Notes under the pieces: model-generated | Databases searched by the model: none | What the model was told of the DNA's origin: nothing | The model's input: only the letters and a program-made list of their open reading frames with translations | Made by a program: the position numbers and the translations under genes | Assembly: GCA_030692685.1 (NCBI GenBank) | Contig: JAUXZO010000025.1 | Location: 1 to 64,000, forward strand | DNA length: 64,000 nt | Direction: 5' to 3' | Source of the DNA: Acidovorax sp. | Lineage (GTDB): Bacteria > Pseudomonadota > Gammaproteobacteria > Burkholderiales > Burkholderiaceae_C | Shown here: piece by piece, positions 18,472-28,423 of the stretch | Numbering within the stretch: the first letter of the stretch is position 1 | Layout of the letters: each line of letters begins with the position of its first letter

Positions 18472-19183
18472 CGCCGCCATCCTCCACCCAGGGTGAGTGC
18501 AGACCCAATGCGGCAATGGCGCGCTGCCAGCGTTTTTCGAGGCCGCCATCCACCACAGTACCGGCAGATTCAACCAGACAACCTCCTGGCGGTACGGCAG
18601 CGTCGGCCATCCACTGGATGCCCGGAGCGTCAATTTCTTTGCGCAGAGGCTGCGCCATGGCTTCCATATCGACAGGATTCAACCGCACGGTGGCGGGCTT
18701 TCCTTCGTTGACCAGCATGCCGACTGCCTCTCGCACCACGGGCTGCAACGCATTCGGGTTGACCGATAGCTCCTGGCGCACCACCTGCCGCGCAATGTCG
18801 CAGGCCAGCTCCAGCATCTGTTGGGCCATCTGCTGCTGCATATCGATCAACGTGGCGTCAAGGTTTTGAAACATCGCTTGCATGCGCAGTGCCGCTTCGT
18901 GGCCCTGTTGGGCAATGTACTCATCCATCCGGCGCTGCCACTCCAGCGCAGTTTGCGCCTGACCCTGTGCAAAACCTTCGGTATAAGCGTCGTCGCACGC
19001 CTGCTGGACCAGCGCCTGCTGGGCCGCCTCGTCAATCTCGACCGGAATCTCGGCCACGGGTTGTGACTCGGGTTCGGGCTCCACCGAGCCATCCACCGCA
19101 CCAAACTTCCATTGCGTGAAATCACCCACTTCCTCGCTGGGGATGAACCGCGAGTACGAGCGTTGGCTAGACGAATGCGTCAT
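18461..19183 (-). CDS. fliH: Flagellar assembly protein FliH
   Basis: Regulator of FliI that tethers it to the C-ring. Helical, Glu/Gln-rich protein with a long coiled-coil middle ([21 protein letters not shown], the AxxxG-type repeats of FliH) and a globular C-terminus related to V/F-ATPase E/delta subunits. The ATG at 19183 has GGAGG 8 nt upstream and overlaps the fliG stop by 17 nt. 240 aa. Confidence 0.93.
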   Translation of the reverse strand: MTHSSSQRSYSRFIPSEEVGDFTQWKFGAVDGSVEPEPESQPVAEIPVEIDEAAQQALVQQACDDAYTEGFAQGQAQTALEWQRRMDEYIAQQGHEAALRMQAMFQNLDATLIDMQQQMAQQMLELACDIARQVVRQELSVNPNALQPVVREAVGMLVNEGKPATVRLNPVDMEAMAQPLRKEIDAPGIQWMADAAVPPGGCLVESAGTVVDGGLEKRWQRAIAALGLHSPWVEDGGDEH

Positions 19184-20162
19184 CACCACCGCCTCCAATC
19201 ACAATCTGACCTTCGTCGGACAAGCGACGCACGGTCTTGAGGATTTCCTTTTGCTGGGCCTCCACCTCGGACAGGCGCATTGGCCCGCGGGATTCGAGGT
19301 CTTCGCGCAGCGCCTCGGCGGCCCGCGAGGACATGTTCGACAAAAACTTCTCGCGCAAATCGGGAATAGCCCCTTTGAGCGCCACGATGAGCGTTTCGGA
19401 CGCCACCTCTTTGAGCACGGACTGAATGGCTTTGTCGTCGAGCTTGAGCACGTCGTCGAACACGAACATCTTGTCCATGATCTTCTGGGCCAGGTCTGGG
19501 TCGTAACCACGGATGGATTCGAGCACCACCGCATCCATGTTGCCACCCAGCAGATTGATGATCTCAGCCGCCGCCTTGACCCCGCCGAGCGAACTTTTGC
19601 GAATTTTGTCGCCACCTGCCAGCACCTTGAACAACACTTCGTTCAGGTCTTTCAATGCCGTCGGCTGGATACCTTCGAGCGTCGCCACGCGCAGCAAAAT
19701 CTCGCTGCGTTGCCGGTCTGTCAGGTGCATCAAAATGCCGGACGCTTGGTCGCTGTCCAGGTGCACCAAGATGGCTGCAACAATCTGCGGATGTTCGTTG
19801 CGCAGCAGTTCAGCCACCGACAGTGGATCCATCCACTTCAGACTTTCAATACCAGAGACATCACCGCCCTGCAAAATGCGGTCGATCAGCAGCCCTGCCT
19901 TGTCATCACCCAGCGCACGTCGCAGCACGGCGCGCACATAGTTGCCGGTGTCAGACACCAACAAGCTCTGCGCCGCAGCGGCGGTAGAGAATTTGTTGAT
20001 GACCTGGTCTACTTTCTCGCGCGACACCGATCGCATGCGCGCAATGGTTTCGCCCAGCTTTTGCACTTCCTTGGGCGAGAAATGCTTGAATACTTCGGCC
20101 GCCTCTTCTTCGCCGAGGGACATCAGCATGATGGCTGCGTCGTTGAGTCCTTGGTCGTCCAT
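19167..20162 (-). CDS. fliG: Flagellar motor switch protein FliG
   Basis: Rotor protein that contacts the stator. Three-part armadillo architecture over 331 aa: N-terminal FliF-binding domain, middle domain with the EHPQ motif (ELLRNEHPQIVAAIL) and C-terminal domain with the charged torque helix (GAIPDLREKFLSNMSSRAAEALREDLE). Located between fliF and fliH. Confidence 0.97.
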   Translation of the reverse strand: MDDQGLNDAAIMLMSLGEEEAAEVFKHFSPKEVQKLGETIARMRSVSREKVDQVINKFSTAAAAQSLLVSDTGNYVRAVLRRALGDDKAGLLIDRILQGGDVSGIESLKWMDPLSVAELLRNEHPQIVAAILVHLDSDQASGILMHLTDRQRSEILLRVATLEGIQPTALKDLNEVLFKVLAGGDKIRKSSLGGVKAAAEIINLLGGNMDAVVLESIRGYDPDLAQKIMDKMFVFDDVLKLDDKAIQSVLKEVASETLIVALKGAIPDLREKFLSNMSSRAAEALREDLESRGPMRLSEVEAQQKEILKTVRRLSDEGQIVIGGGGDDAFV

Positions 20163-20186
20163 AGTTATCGTCCCTGAATTCGTGGA

Positions 20187-21884
20187 TCAGACGGGCTCGC
20201 CGTTCAGCCAGGTCTTCAGAATGTTGGCCACTGCGACCGGATTCGACTTTGCCAGCACACGCGCTTCTTCCAGGCGCAGTTGCTCGGGTGTCGCAGGCAA
20301 TGCTTCGTCCTTTTTCCCCGGGGCAGGCAGCGCAGGGCGATCGAGCGTTTCAGCTTCCAGTGCATTCAGCTGACCGCCTGCTACGGGAACGGCCTCCACC
20401 TTAACGAGCTTGGGGCCTTTGAGTGCAGGGCGCACCAACCCCAGCAGCACAATGGCGGCAAACAGCACCGCCCCTACAGGCCAGGCAAAACTCTTGGCCA
20501 GTTCAAGGGCCTCAGGCTGCTTCCACAGCGGGACATCGTTGGCAGCAGCGGCAGTCACCTGGAAGGGCGTATTCATGAGGTTGACCGAATCCCCACGCTC
20601 GCGGTTGAAACCAATGGTCTCGCGCACCAACGCCGTCATTTGCTCCAGCTGTTCAGGCGTCAGAGCCTTGGGCACCATCTTGCCTTTCTCTTCGGCCGAC
20701 TGGTAGTTCACCACCACAGCAGCGCTCAGGCGCTTGACAGCGCCGGTGCCGTTCCGCGTGACCTTGACGGTCTTGTCCACCTCGAAGTTGGTGGTGGACT
20801 CGCGCTTGCTGGTTTGCTCTTCGGTACCTTGCTGTCCACCCGCATTGGGTGCGGGGTTAGCGCCGTTGATGGGGGCTGCGGCGGGCACAGGCGGCTGGTT
20901 GGCAACAGCGCCAGGGACGCCCGTCGCGGTTTTGTTGGCGCTGCCCTTGCTTTCAAGCACCTGCTGGCTGCGGATAGCGCTGGCATCTGGCGTCTGGTTG
21001 GGACGGAACTGCTCAGAGGTCGATTCGGTCTGCGTAAAGTCCACCTCTGCCGTCACTTGCGCCTTGACGTTGTCACGGCCCACCACCGGCTCCAGAATTT
21101 CCATGATCCGACGCGTGTATTGCTGCTCGATCTGCTGCACATACAACAACTGCTGGGCATTGGCCTCGGCGCCAGCAGAGTTGTCGGGAGACTGCGACAG
21201 CAGTTTGCCCGTGTCGTCCAGCACACTCACCGCAGACGGCGCGAGTTCTGGCACGCTGGATGCCACCAGATGGACGATGCCCGCCAACTGGGCGCGATCC
21301 AGAATGCGGCCCGGGTGCAGGCTGACCAGCACCGACGCTGAAGGCTTTTGCTGCTCGCGGAAAAATCCATTTTGATTGGGCAGCGCCAAGTGCACGCGCG
21401 CGCCCTGCACGGAAGACAGGGCCTGAATGGAACGGGTCAGTTCGCCCTCCAGCCCGCGTTGAAAGTTCAGCCGCTCCTGGAATTGGGTCATGCCAAACTT
21501 GCTGGACTCCATCAACTCGAACCCCGCCACCGAACCCTTGGGCAGGCCTTGTGTTGCCAAGCGCAGGCGCACATCGTGCACGCGATCAGAGGGGATCAGA
21601 ATGGCGCCGCCTCCATCCGCATGTTTGTAAGGCACGTTCATTTGCGACAACTGGGCCACGATGGCACCACCATCTTTGTCACTCAGGTTGGCAAACAGCA
21701 CCCGGTAATCGGGCTGGCGCCCCAAAACAATGGCCGCAATGGCCGCCGCCACGAGCAATGCCACACCCACGCCCAGACGCATGCGCTGTCCCCGGTCAAG
21801 GGTAGACAGCCGCTGCAACCAGTTAGGACTGGCAGCAGGGGTAACGAGAGGGATTTCAGCAACTGCAGACATCGTGCTTTCCAT
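20187..21884 (-). CDS. fliF: Flagellar MS-ring protein FliF
   Basis: Forms the MS ring, the first basal-body structure. Transmembrane helix 1 (VGVALLVAAAIAAIVLG), ring-building motifs (YRVLFANLSDKDGGAIVAQL, FGMTQFQERLNFQRGLEGELTRSI, ARVHLALP) and transmembrane helix 2 (SFAWPVGAVLFAAIVLLGL) are followed by a cytoplasmic FliG-binding tail. 565 aa; an ATG at 21872 (MSAVAEIP) is an alternative start. It is the first gene of the fliF-R operon, divergent from fliE across 162 nt that should contain both promoters. Confidence 0.96.
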   Translation of the reverse strand: MESTMSAVAEIPLVTPAASPNWLQRLSTLDRGQRMRLGVGVALLVAAAIAAIVLGRQPDYRVLFANLSDKDGGAIVAQLSQMNVPYKHADGGGAILIPSDRVHDVRLRLATQGLPKGSVAGFELMESSKFGMTQFQERLNFQRGLEGELTRSIQALSSVQGARVHLALPNQNGFFREQQKPSASVLVSLHPGRILDRAQLAGIVHLVASSVPELAPSAVSVLDDTGKLLSQSPDNSAGAEANAQQLLYVQQIEQQYTRRIMEILEPVVGRDNVKAQVTAEVDFTQTESTSEQFRPNQTPDASAIRSQQVLESKGSANKTATGVPGAVANQPPVPAAAPINGANPAPNAGGQQGTEEQTSKRESTTNFEVDKTVKVTRNGTGAVKRLSAAVVVNYQSAEEKGKMVPKALTPEQLEQMTALVRETIGFNRERGDSVNLMNTPFQVTAAAANDVPLWKQPEALELAKSFAWPVGAVLFAAIVLLGLVRPALKGPKLVKVEAVPVAGGQLNALEAETLDRPALPAPGKKDEALPATPEQLRLEEARVLAKSNPVAVANILKTWLNGEPV

Positions 21885-22046
21885 GAGGGCAGGCCCGGCA
21901 ACAGACCAAAGCGTGGAGTCGATTATTCGGTCACGCCTCCAAAATGTTCGCTGGATAAGCCGCGCGTTTGGCTGTCAATTCAGAGCGATGATTTCCAACC
22001 CGGTGGCTAGGATACGCAGCATACCGCCATTCCTACGGACACCGCC

Positions 22047-22358
22047 ATGGACCTTCGCATCTCAAGCTCAATCGCCCCCCTCCAGGGCGCTGGCATGGCG
22101 CGCCGTGCTGTGGCACCGCAAAATGAGGGGAACGAAGTAGGGTTCTCGGGGGCGCTCAAGGGCGCCTTGCAGTCGGTAAGCGCGGCGCAAAACCGCTCTT
22201 CCGATCTTCAAAAAGAGGTTCAGTTGGAGAACCCCTCGGTCAGCCTGGAAGAAACCATGGTGGCAATGCAGAAGGCGCAGATCGGGTTCCAGGCTACCCT
22301 GCACGTGCGCAACCGCATGGTTCAGGCTTACACCGACATCATGAACATGCAGGTGTAA
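22047..22358 (+). CDS. fliE: Flagellar hook-basal body protein FliE
   Basis: Small adaptor joining the MS ring and rod. 103 aa with the family C-terminus (NPSVSLEETMVAMQKAQIGFQATLHVRNRMVQAYTDIMNMQV-type; all conserved positions visible). It is transcribed alone, divergent from fliF and followed by an inverted repeat and a strong terminator. Confidence 0.96.
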   Translation: MDLRISSSIAPLQGAGMARRAVAPQNEGNEVGFSGALKGALQSVSAAQNRSSDLQKEVQLENPSVSLEETMVAMQKAQIGFQATLHVRNRMVQAYTDIMNMQV

Positions 22359-22379
22359 TCTTTGCAGGCACTATGAAAA

Positions 22380-22475
22380 CTATAGCTTCCAGCGCTTGTT
22401 GAATAAAGACTTCAACCAACAATCAGTTGAGAACCTATCAAATACAAGCGCTAGCAGCTCACTTATAAATAGCAA
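22380..22475. repeat. Family-A dispersed palindrome, long-spacer form
   Basis: Inverted arms around AGCGCTTGT (22391-22399) and ACAAGCGCT (22444-22452), flanked by TATAGCT on the left and AGCAGCT on the right. The arms match the 25-nt core repeat found elsewhere in the window but are separated by about 44 nt of AT-rich sequence. It lies just after the fliE stop. Confidence 0.7.
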
Positions 22476-22481
22476 TAACAG

Positions 22482-22506
22482 GAAAGCCCCGCACTGCGGG
22501 GCTTTC
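22482..22506 (+). terminator. Rho-independent terminator between fliE and fliT
   Basis: Perfect 10-bp stem GAAAGCCCCG / CGGGGCTTTC with a 5-nt loop CACTG, followed on the plus strand by TTGTTTCATCTTTT. It ends the fliE transcript; since fliT ends convergently at 22542 it may work in both directions. Confidence 0.85.
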
Positions 22507-22541
22507 TTGTTTCATCTTTTGCGGCTGACTGCATCGGTGCA

Positions 22542-22841
22542 TCAGTGCATCATTTGCGGCTGGCCTTCAAACAGATGTTCAAATTGCGCCAGCCAAGGTT
22601 CAGCCAAGCAGCGAATCTGCGCGTCGTTGCGCAAAATGCGCTGCATGATGCGGGTCTTCTCGCGCTTGTGCTCTGGTAGCAGCTCATGCTCTTGTGACTT
22701 GAAGCGCAACTGCTCGATCAACACAGCGCAGGCGCCCTCGTAGCGCACCACACCGTCCCAATCCTTCAGCTTCGCCGCCTCCAACATTTTGGAGCTGCTG
22801 TCTTCTATGGCTTTGTAGTAATCGATGAGCATATGAGACAT
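22542..22841 (-). CDS. fliT: Flagellar chaperone FliT-like protein
   Basis: 99-aa helical protein without hydrophobic segments, encoded 3 nt after fliS in a fliD-fliS-fliT order. FliT chaperones FliD and in enterics also binds FlhDC. Sequence similarity in this family is low, so the call leans on size, helicity and position. Confidence 0.82.
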   Translation of the reverse strand: MSHMLIDYYKAIEDSSSKMLEAAKLKDWDGVVRYEGACAVLIEQLRFKSQEHELLPEHKREKTRIMQRILRNDAQIRCLAEPWLAQFEHLFEGQPQMMH

Positions 22842-22844
22842 GGT

Positions 22845-23297
22845 TCAGGCCTCCACCAGCGCTGGCTGGCCCGAGGCAGAGATACCTGAAGTACCCGCAC
22901 CTGGTTGTTTCTTGATCTCGTTCCAGCCTTGGGCTACAGGCTCAATCAAACGCATAACTTCCTGCATCATGGCATCGTCATTGCGGGCATTGGCCAGGAT
23001 CAGGCGATGGATGCAGTACTCGTAAAGAGCGCCGAGGTTCTGGGCAATCTCCCCGCCATCCACTTTGTCAAGCGCAGTGCTTAGACCCTCTTCAATGATG
23101 CGGATGGCTTTGGAGATGTTGTTGACCTTACCCAGTACATCACCACGCGCCATGGCACCACGTGCCGTTGCAATGGCACCGATGGCACCTTCGTACAACA
23201 GCGCAACCAGCTGGTGCTGGTCGATCGTGTGCATGCTGGTTTCGACATTGATACGCTGATAAGCGTTGGCTGCACGGGGGCTGTAGGCGCTGAACAT
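22845..23297 (-). CDS. fliS: Flagellin export chaperone FliS
   Basis: 150-aa four-helix protein that binds flagellin C-termini before export. Hallmarks: YQRINVETSMHTIDQHQLVALLYEGAIGAIATARGAM near the N-terminus and LGALYEYCIHRLILANARND. A perfect sigma-28 minus-10 box (GCCGATAA) lies just upstream, suggesting a fliST transcript separate from fliD. Confidence 0.95.
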   Translation of the reverse strand: MFSAYSPRAANAYQRINVETSMHTIDQHQLVALLYEGAIGAIATARGAMARGDVLGKVNNISKAIRIIEEGLSTALDKVDGGEIAQNLGALYEYCIHRLILANARNDDAMMQEVMRLIEPVAQGWNEIKKQPGAGTSGISASGQPALVEA

Positions 23298-23327
23298 GCT
23301 GACAATCCTTCCGAGGTATTACTTTAG

Positions 23328-23354
23328 TTATCGGCTAGCGCCACAAAAACTGAA
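23328..23354 (-). promoter_or_regulatory. Candidate sigma-28 promoter of fliST
   Basis: On the minus strand the minus-10 element is an exact GCCGATAA (23328-23335). Fifteen nt upstream the minus-35 is only TTCA (23351-23354) rather than TAAA, so this is a half-strength match. The fliS start is about 30 nt downstream. Confidence 0.5.
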
Positions 23355-23362
23355 GCCCTCGA

Positions 23363-24796
23363 TTAACCGGTTGACTTGTTCCAAGTGGTCACCTGTTGTG
23401 CGATATAGGCGTTTAAGCCATTCAGGGTGCTCATCTGCGTATCCAGCGCGTTATAGCGCGCAGTGATGCGCTTTTCAAAAGCATCTACCCTGTCGTTGAA
23501 CCGCGCTTGATCCAAGCCATTGCGCTTGAGGTTCAACTGCAGCGTGTCGTCCTTCGATTTGAAGAAACCATCGGTGGACAACAGATTGGTGGTAAGCGCC
23601 TTCAGCTGCACAGCAAGACCATTGGCCGAGCCGCCGCCAGTATTGCGAAACAGATTCTTTACATCGTCTGGTTTCTCTGCCAACGCCTTGGCCAGCTTGG
23701 TGGAATCCAACGCCAGATCGCCACCCAACTGCTGCGTGATGCCCACGTCCGCCAAGCGCGAGAAGGCCCCGCCGCCCGAGGTCACAGACTGGATGGCATT
23801 GCGCAGAGAGTTCTGCAACGCGACAGCCGTCGAATCCCCCTGCAACAACCCGGCCGAGTTGGTCTTCGAGTCGTATTTCGTGGCGTCCTGAAGCAACTGG
23901 TTGATGGCGTTGTACGCCTTGACGAACTCAGCGATATTCGACTTGATCGCCGTGTCATCCTTGCCCACGGCAACTTCGATCGGAGCCGTAGTCACTTGCT
24001 CAGCCTTGAAGGTCACCCCAGAAATCGTGGAGGCAAAAGTATTGGTGGCAGAAGATACTGCGATGCCGTTGACCGTAGCCTTGGCGTCGGCAGCCGCTTG
24101 GGTCACAAGAGTGCCCGCCACGAGGCGAGACAGTCCGGTGGCGTCGGTATTACCCGCACTTGCGACATTAGTGTCTCCGCCTTCCATCACGCCAAGGCGA
24201 AAACCTGCCTCTTCGCCGGTGGTCTTGCTGCGCAACAACAGGCGCTCACCCGAAGCGTCGCTCAAAATCGACGCAGTCACGCCCCCGTTGGACCCATTGA
24301 TTTTGCTGGCCACGTCTGTAAGCGTATCGCTGGCACTGACGGTGATGTCCACGGGTTGGCCGCTGCCAGGCGTGAAAGATGCAGGTGACACGCTCCATTT
24401 GCCCAACTCCAGGCGGATCGTCCCAGCGCCCAACGCACCGCCCACAGGCAAAAGTGCAGCAGACGCCGTGGCCTGCGCCTTGGCCAGACTTTGCACTTCC
24501 ACACTGAAGGTCGTGGGTAACGTGCCACCGATGGCCGTGGCAGATACATATTTGGAATCAGACGACGACGTGCTCACACCATTCCAGCCGGTCAGACTGG
24601 TCAGTTTGCCTGCGGCATCCCCCAGGGCGGAAACAAGCGACTTGATCTGGCCGTACGCCGATATTTTTGTGCTGACCGTGGCAGCCTGTAACTTCAGCGT
24701 GTCCAGGGGCCTTTTCTCGAGCGCGACCAACTGGGAAATGATGCTCTTGACATCAAGCCCGTTTGTCGCGAGGCCTGGGGATGAAATGGTTGCCAT
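23363..24796 (-). CDS. fliD: Flagellar filament cap protein FliD
   Basis: Forms the cap under which flagellin polymerises. N-terminal FliD domain (SPGLATNGLDVKSIISQLVALEKRPL), variable Ser/Thr-rich middle, and C-terminal helical domain (LDTQMSTLNGLNAYIAQQVTTWNKSTG). The ATG at 24796 has AGGAGG at ideal spacing; the open frame upstream is rejected. 477 aa, between flagellin 1 and fliS. Confidence 0.96.
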   Translation of the reverse strand: MATISSPGLATNGLDVKSIISQLVALEKRPLDTLKLQAATVSTKISAYGQIKSLVSALGDAAGKLTSLTGWNGVSTSSSDSKYVSATAIGGTLPTTFSVEVQSLAKAQATASAALLPVGGALGAGTIRLELGKWSVSPASFTPGSGQPVDITVSASDTLTDVASKINGSNGGVTASILSDASGERLLLRSKTTGEEAGFRLGVMEGGDTNVASAGNTDATGLSRLVAGTLVTQAAADAKATVNGIAVSSATNTFASTISGVTFKAEQVTTAPIEVAVGKDDTAIKSNIAEFVKAYNAINQLLQDATKYDSKTNSAGLLQGDSTAVALQNSLRNAIQSVTSGGGAFSRLADVGITQQLGGDLALDSTKLAKALAEKPDDVKNLFRNTGGGSANGLAVQLKALTTNLLSTDGFFKSKDDTLQLNLKRNGLDQARFNDRVDAFEKRITARYNALDTQMSTLNGLNAYIAQQVTTWNKSTG

Positions 24797-24954
24797 ACAA
24801 ACCTCCTGAACTTGTCCAACGGAAATTATGGCGCCGAATGGCGACAATGAACGTCCGTAAACACGCCAGGAAACCCGTCTTATCCAGCGGTCCTGGCACC
24901 CGCCTTCCAGAAAGCCAAATGGCGGCGACAGAAAACTGCCGCCGCCCCGGTCAC

Positions 24955-24978
24955 GTCAGGGCGCTGCAACGCCCTGAC
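24955..24978 (-). terminator. Hairpin after flagellin 1
   Basis: Perfect 9-bp stem GTCAGGGCG / CGCCCTGAC with loop CTGCAA, starting 16 nt beyond the flagellin 1 stop on the minus strand. No U-tract follows, so it may be an mRNA-stabilising or attenuating hairpin rather than a full terminator; a second GGCGGC/GCCGCC pair lies next to it (about 24921-24944). Confidence 0.55.
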
Positions 24979-24993
24979 CGCCATACCCGCTTA

Positions 24994-26505
24994 TTAACGC
25001 AGCAGGGCCAACACACCCTGCGGCAGCTGGTTGGCCTGGGCCACCATTGCGGTGCCAGCCTGTTGCAAGATCTGAGCGCGCGAGAGGTTAGCTGTTTCTG
25101 CAGCGAAGTCTGCATCCAGAATGCGCGAACGCGATGACGAGAGATTCTCCGAAGTGACCTGCAGGTTGGAGATGCTGGTCTCAAAACGCGACTGCAACGC
25201 ACCAAGCTTGGCTCGCTCACCGTTGATGAAAGCCAAACCGGAGTCCACTGTCTTCAATGCTTCGGTTGCCTTCTTGAATGTCGTTACATCCAGGTTGGCA
25301 ACCTCTTTCAGGTCAGAAGCAGAGTCGGCAGCAGCTGTAGTATTGAAGGCATTGGTCGTGGTTGCGACGGTAGAGAACGACTTGTCGGAATCAAGCACTA
25401 CATATCCACTGACCGTCGAAGCATCTGCACCAGTGGCCGCAGCCAGAGTATCCACAGCACCAATGGCAGTGCCGTCAGCCTGCAATTTCTGGATATTCAC
25501 AGCACCCGAATTCGCGCCGGAAGCCGCACCCTTAGCAAGGGTGATATCTTGGCCTGTGGCGTTGGTCAAAATCACACCGTCGTTGGTGGAGTTGAGGGAT
25601 GCCGTCACGCCCGTCTTTGACGCTTGCTCATTAATAGCCGCCACTGCGTTGGACAGGCCATCAGCGGTGTTCAGCGCAGTAACGTTAAAAGAAACGGATT
25701 GACCCAGCGCGGGGGATGTCGGCACGTTGTCCGAACGCAGCTCAAAGGTGTAAGAACCGGCGGATTCGAACTTGATTTCCACCTCAGTGCGGGCAGTGGC
25801 GGTCACACCCGTATTTGCAGTCTGAAGGTTGATGTTGTCGGCTATCGCCTTAGACGTATCGTTCGCAGCGATCGTGATGCTCTTAGCGCCCAATGAGCCG
25901 TTGACAGCCAATGTGCCGCCAGTTGTGCCGTTGGTTCCAAACGAAGTCGCGCTTGCGCCGCTACCCGAACCGTTTGCCGAGGTATTTTGGTTATTGCCGT
26001 AAACGCTGGTACGCAGATTGGCCGTGGCCGCCACGATGGTCTGGTTGGCATTAGCACCGACCTGGAACTGCTGGGTACCAAAGGAGCCATTCAGCAGCTT
26101 GGCACCGTTGAATTCAGTGGTTTGCGAAATGCGATCCAGCTCGCTCACCAGTTGACCTACTTCAGCCTGCAGGGCTTGACGATCGCTGGCGCTGTTGGAG
26201 GCATTGGCCGACTGCACCGCCAGTTCACGCACACGTTGCAGGATGTCGCCGGAGGCCTTGAGCGCGCCTTCAGCGGTTTGCGCCAGGGAGATACCGTCGT
26301 TGGCATTGCGAACTGCCTGGTTCAGACCGCGGATTTGGCTGGTGAAACGCTCCGAAATGGCCAAGCCAGCGGCGTCGTCCTTGGCGCTGTTGATGCGCAG
26401 GCCGGAAGACAGGCGTTGGATCGACGTATTGAGCGAAGTCTGGCTCATGCCCAGATTACGCTGAGCTGTCAAAGAGGCTACGTTGGTGTTGATGGTGGAT
26501 GCCAT
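24994..26505 (-). CDS. fliC: Flagellin 1 (FliC)
   Basis: Filament subunit of 503 aa. The N-terminal D0/D1 region ([19 protein letters not shown], then [20 protein letters not shown]) and C-terminal D1/D0 region ([35 protein letters not shown]) are conserved; the middle (about 175-400) is Ser/Thr/Asn/Gly-rich. The start at 26505 has AGGAGATTTGTC before the ATG. A good sigma-28 promoter lies 140-166 nt upstream. It is a gap-free, highly similar, divergent partner of flagellin 2; its variable domain is richer in Ser and Thr, possible O-glycosylation sites. Confidence 0.96.
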   Translation of the reverse strand: MASTINTNVASLTAQRNLGMSQTSLNTSIQRLSSGLRINSAKDDAAGLAISERFTSQIRGLNQAVRNANDGISLAQTAEGALKASGDILQRVRELAVQSANASNSASDRQALQAEVGQLVSELDRISQTTEFNGAKLLNGSFGTQQFQVGANANQTIVAATANLRTSVYGNNQNTSANGSGSGASATSFGTNGTTGGTLAVNGSLGAKSITIAANDTSKAIADNINLQTANTGVTATARTEVEIKFESAGSYTFELRSDNVPTSPALGQSVSFNVTALNTADGLSNAVAAINEQASKTGVTASLNSTNDGVILTNATGQDITLAKGAASGANSGAVNIQKLQADGTAIGAVDTLAAATGADASTVSGYVVLDSDKSFSTVATTTNAFNTTAAADSASDLKEVANLDVTTFKKATEALKTVDSGLAFINGERAKLGALQSRFETSISNLQVTSENLSSSRSRILDADFAAETANLSRAQILQQAGTAMVAQANQLPQGVLALLR

Positions 26506-26829
26506 GACAAATCTCCTGAAAAGAACTGACTGAATATGGCGTTGCCGCCAACCTGGTGCCAGGCTTGGCACCCGGCTATCGGTCCACAGTGCCGACCCGG
26601 CCTCCTGTTGAACGGCGGAGGGCATTTACCTTCCGTTGCAAGTGTTTTCGACCCTCCCTCGGGAAACTTTAGGGGCAAACGCACAAGTTGGCAGGTTTTT
26701 CCGCTCCTTATTCCGCCAACGCCCTGGGTGACCAATGCCCACAATTCCTCATCGTTCTTGTATTGCCTGCCGGACGGTAGTCACCCCATCAGGCACAAAT
26801 GTCCACCCAGAGCCTCAAGGAGCACATCC
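26506..26829. other. Divergent control region between the two flagellin genes
   Basis: 324 nt with no gene. It holds the sigma-28 promoter for flagellin 1. For flagellin 2 I find a Shine-Dalgarno (AAGGAG at about 26818) but no convincing sigma-28 or sigma-54 promoter. A palindromic stretch TGGTGCCAGGCTTGGCACC (about 26551-26569) could be an operator or a hairpin in the flagellin 1 leader. Confidence 0.6.
26645..26671 (-). promoter_or_regulatory. Sigma-28 promoter of flagellin 1
   Basis: Minus strand: TAAAG minus-35 (TAAA at 26668-26671), exactly 15 nt spacer, minus-10 GTCGAAAA (26645-26652). The same minus-35, spacing and minus-10 are found before flgM, which makes chance unlikely. Predicted leader of roughly 130 nt. 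Confidence 0.75.
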
Positions 26830-28341
26830 ATGGCAGCCACTATCAATACCAACGTCGCCTCGCTGACGGCCCAGCGCAACCTGGGCATGAGCCAGACGTC
26901 GCTCAATACGTCCATTCAACGCCTGTCGTCGGGACTGCGCATTAACAGCGCCAAGGACGACGCCGCTGGCTTGGCCATCTCGGAACGCTTCACCAGCCAG
27001 ATCCGTGGCCTGAACCAAGCTGCACGCAATGCGAACGATGGTATTTCTTTGGCGCAGGTGACGGAAGGTGCGATGAAGGCGGCGGGCGACATCCTGCAGC
27101 GCGTACGAGAACTGGCGGTGCAGTCGGCCAATGCGTCCAATAGCCCTAGCGACCGCCAGGCACTGAATCAGGAAGTGGGCCAGCTTGTGGCAGAGCTGGA
27201 CCGGATCTCCCAAACCACTGAGTTCAATGGTGCAAAACTGCTGAACGGCACATTTGGTACTCAGCAGTTCCAGGTTGGCGCCAATGCCAATCAGACCATC
27301 GTGGCGGCCACGGCCAATCTGCGTACCAGCGTGTACGGCAATAACCAGAACACATCGGCCAACGGCGCAGGCAGTGGCGCGAACGCAGGAACTTGGGGTG
27401 CGAATGGCGTGACGGGGGGGACGTTGGCAGTGAACGGCGCGCTGGGTTCGCAAAACATCACCATCGTCGCCAGCGACAGCGCCAAGGCCATGGCAGACAA
27501 GATCAACTTGCAGACTGCAAATACAGGCGTCACAGGATCGGCACGCACCGAAGTGGACCTGTCCTTTGAGTCCATCGGTTCTTACACTTTTGAACTGCGC
27601 TCGGAAAACACTCCCACGGCGCCCGCACTTGGACAGTCCATTTCATTCAACATTACGGCAGTCAACACGTCGGATGGACTGTCAAACGCGATTTCCGCGA
27701 TTAACGAACAGTCCGCAAAAACCGGGGTGACCGCTTCGCTGAACCCCAGCAGCACCGGCATTGTGCTGTCCAACGCCACTGGCCAGGATGTTGGCATCTA
27801 TAAAAGTGCCGCTTCTGGCGCGAATGCGGGCGCAGTGAATATCCAGAAGTTGCAAGCGGATGGCACCGCTATTGGCGCGGCCGATACTCTGGCCGCGGCA
27901 TCGGGAGCCGACAGTTCGACCATCAGTGGTTATGTGGTGCTCGATTCCGAGAAGTCCTTCTCGACCAATGCCACCACCACCAATGCGTTCAACACCGCGC
28001 TTCCTGCCGACAGCGCATCCGATTTGCAAGAAGTGGCCAATCTGGATGTCACCACCTTCAAAAAGGCGACTGAGGCACTGAAAACGGTGGACTCCGCACT
28101 GTCATTCATCAACGGTGAGCGCGCCAAGCTTGGCGCCTTGCAAGCCCGGTTTGAGACGGCCATCTCGTCGCTGAACATCACGTCCGAGAACCTGTCTGCG
28201 TCGCGCAGCCGGATTCTCGACGCAGACTTTGCCGCCGAAACAGCCAACCTGTCACGCGCGCAGATCCTGCAACAAGCAGGTACAGCGATGGTTGCTCAAG
28301 CCAATCAGATCCCGCAGGGGGTTCTGAAGCTGCTTCAGTAA
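26830..28341 (+). CDS. Flagellin 2 (FliC paralogue)
   Basis: Second flagellin, also 503 aa and aligning with flagellin 1 without gaps by eye; ends ([40 protein letters not shown]) are essentially identical, with most differences in the middle. Several Ser/Thr of flagellin 1 are Ala/Gly/Asn here (for example [13 protein letters not shown] versus [13 protein letters not shown]). The start at 26830 is set by AAGGAG and by the paralogue; the open frame upstream to 26536 is rejected. Followed by a GT41 glycosyltransferase. Confidence 0.95.
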   Translation: MAATINTNVASLTAQRNLGMSQTSLNTSIQRLSSGLRINSAKDDAAGLAISERFTSQIRGLNQAARNANDGISLAQVTEGAMKAAGDILQRVRELAVQSANASNSPSDRQALNQEVGQLVAELDRISQTTEFNGAKLLNGTFGTQQFQVGANANQTIVAATANLRTSVYGNNQNTSANGAGSGANAGTWGANGVTGGTLAVNGALGSQNITIVASDSAKAMADKINLQTANTGVTGSARTEVDLSFESIGSYTFELRSENTPTAPALGQSISFNITAVNTSDGLSNAISAINEQSAKTGVTASLNPSSTGIVLSNATGQDVGIYKSAASGANAGAVNIQKLQADGTAIGAADTLAAASGADSSTISGYVVLDSEKSFSTNATTTNAFNTALPADSASDLQEVANLDVTTFKKATEALKTVDSALSFINGERAKLGALQARFETAISSLNITSENLSASRSRILDADFAAETANLSRAQILQQAGTAMVAQANQIPQGVLKLLQ

Positions 28342-28423
28342 GCGGCTGGCGTGCGGCTGGCGTCCTGCAGATGCCGCCACCGGCTTGGCAACTGACGCCT
28401 ATGGCTAAACTGCCCGCCAGACA

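Noticed and set aside
26691-26710. Sigma-54-like TTGGCAG...CCGC before flagellin 2
   Set aside because: The GG and GC are 11 nt apart instead of 10, and the TTGC half is missing.
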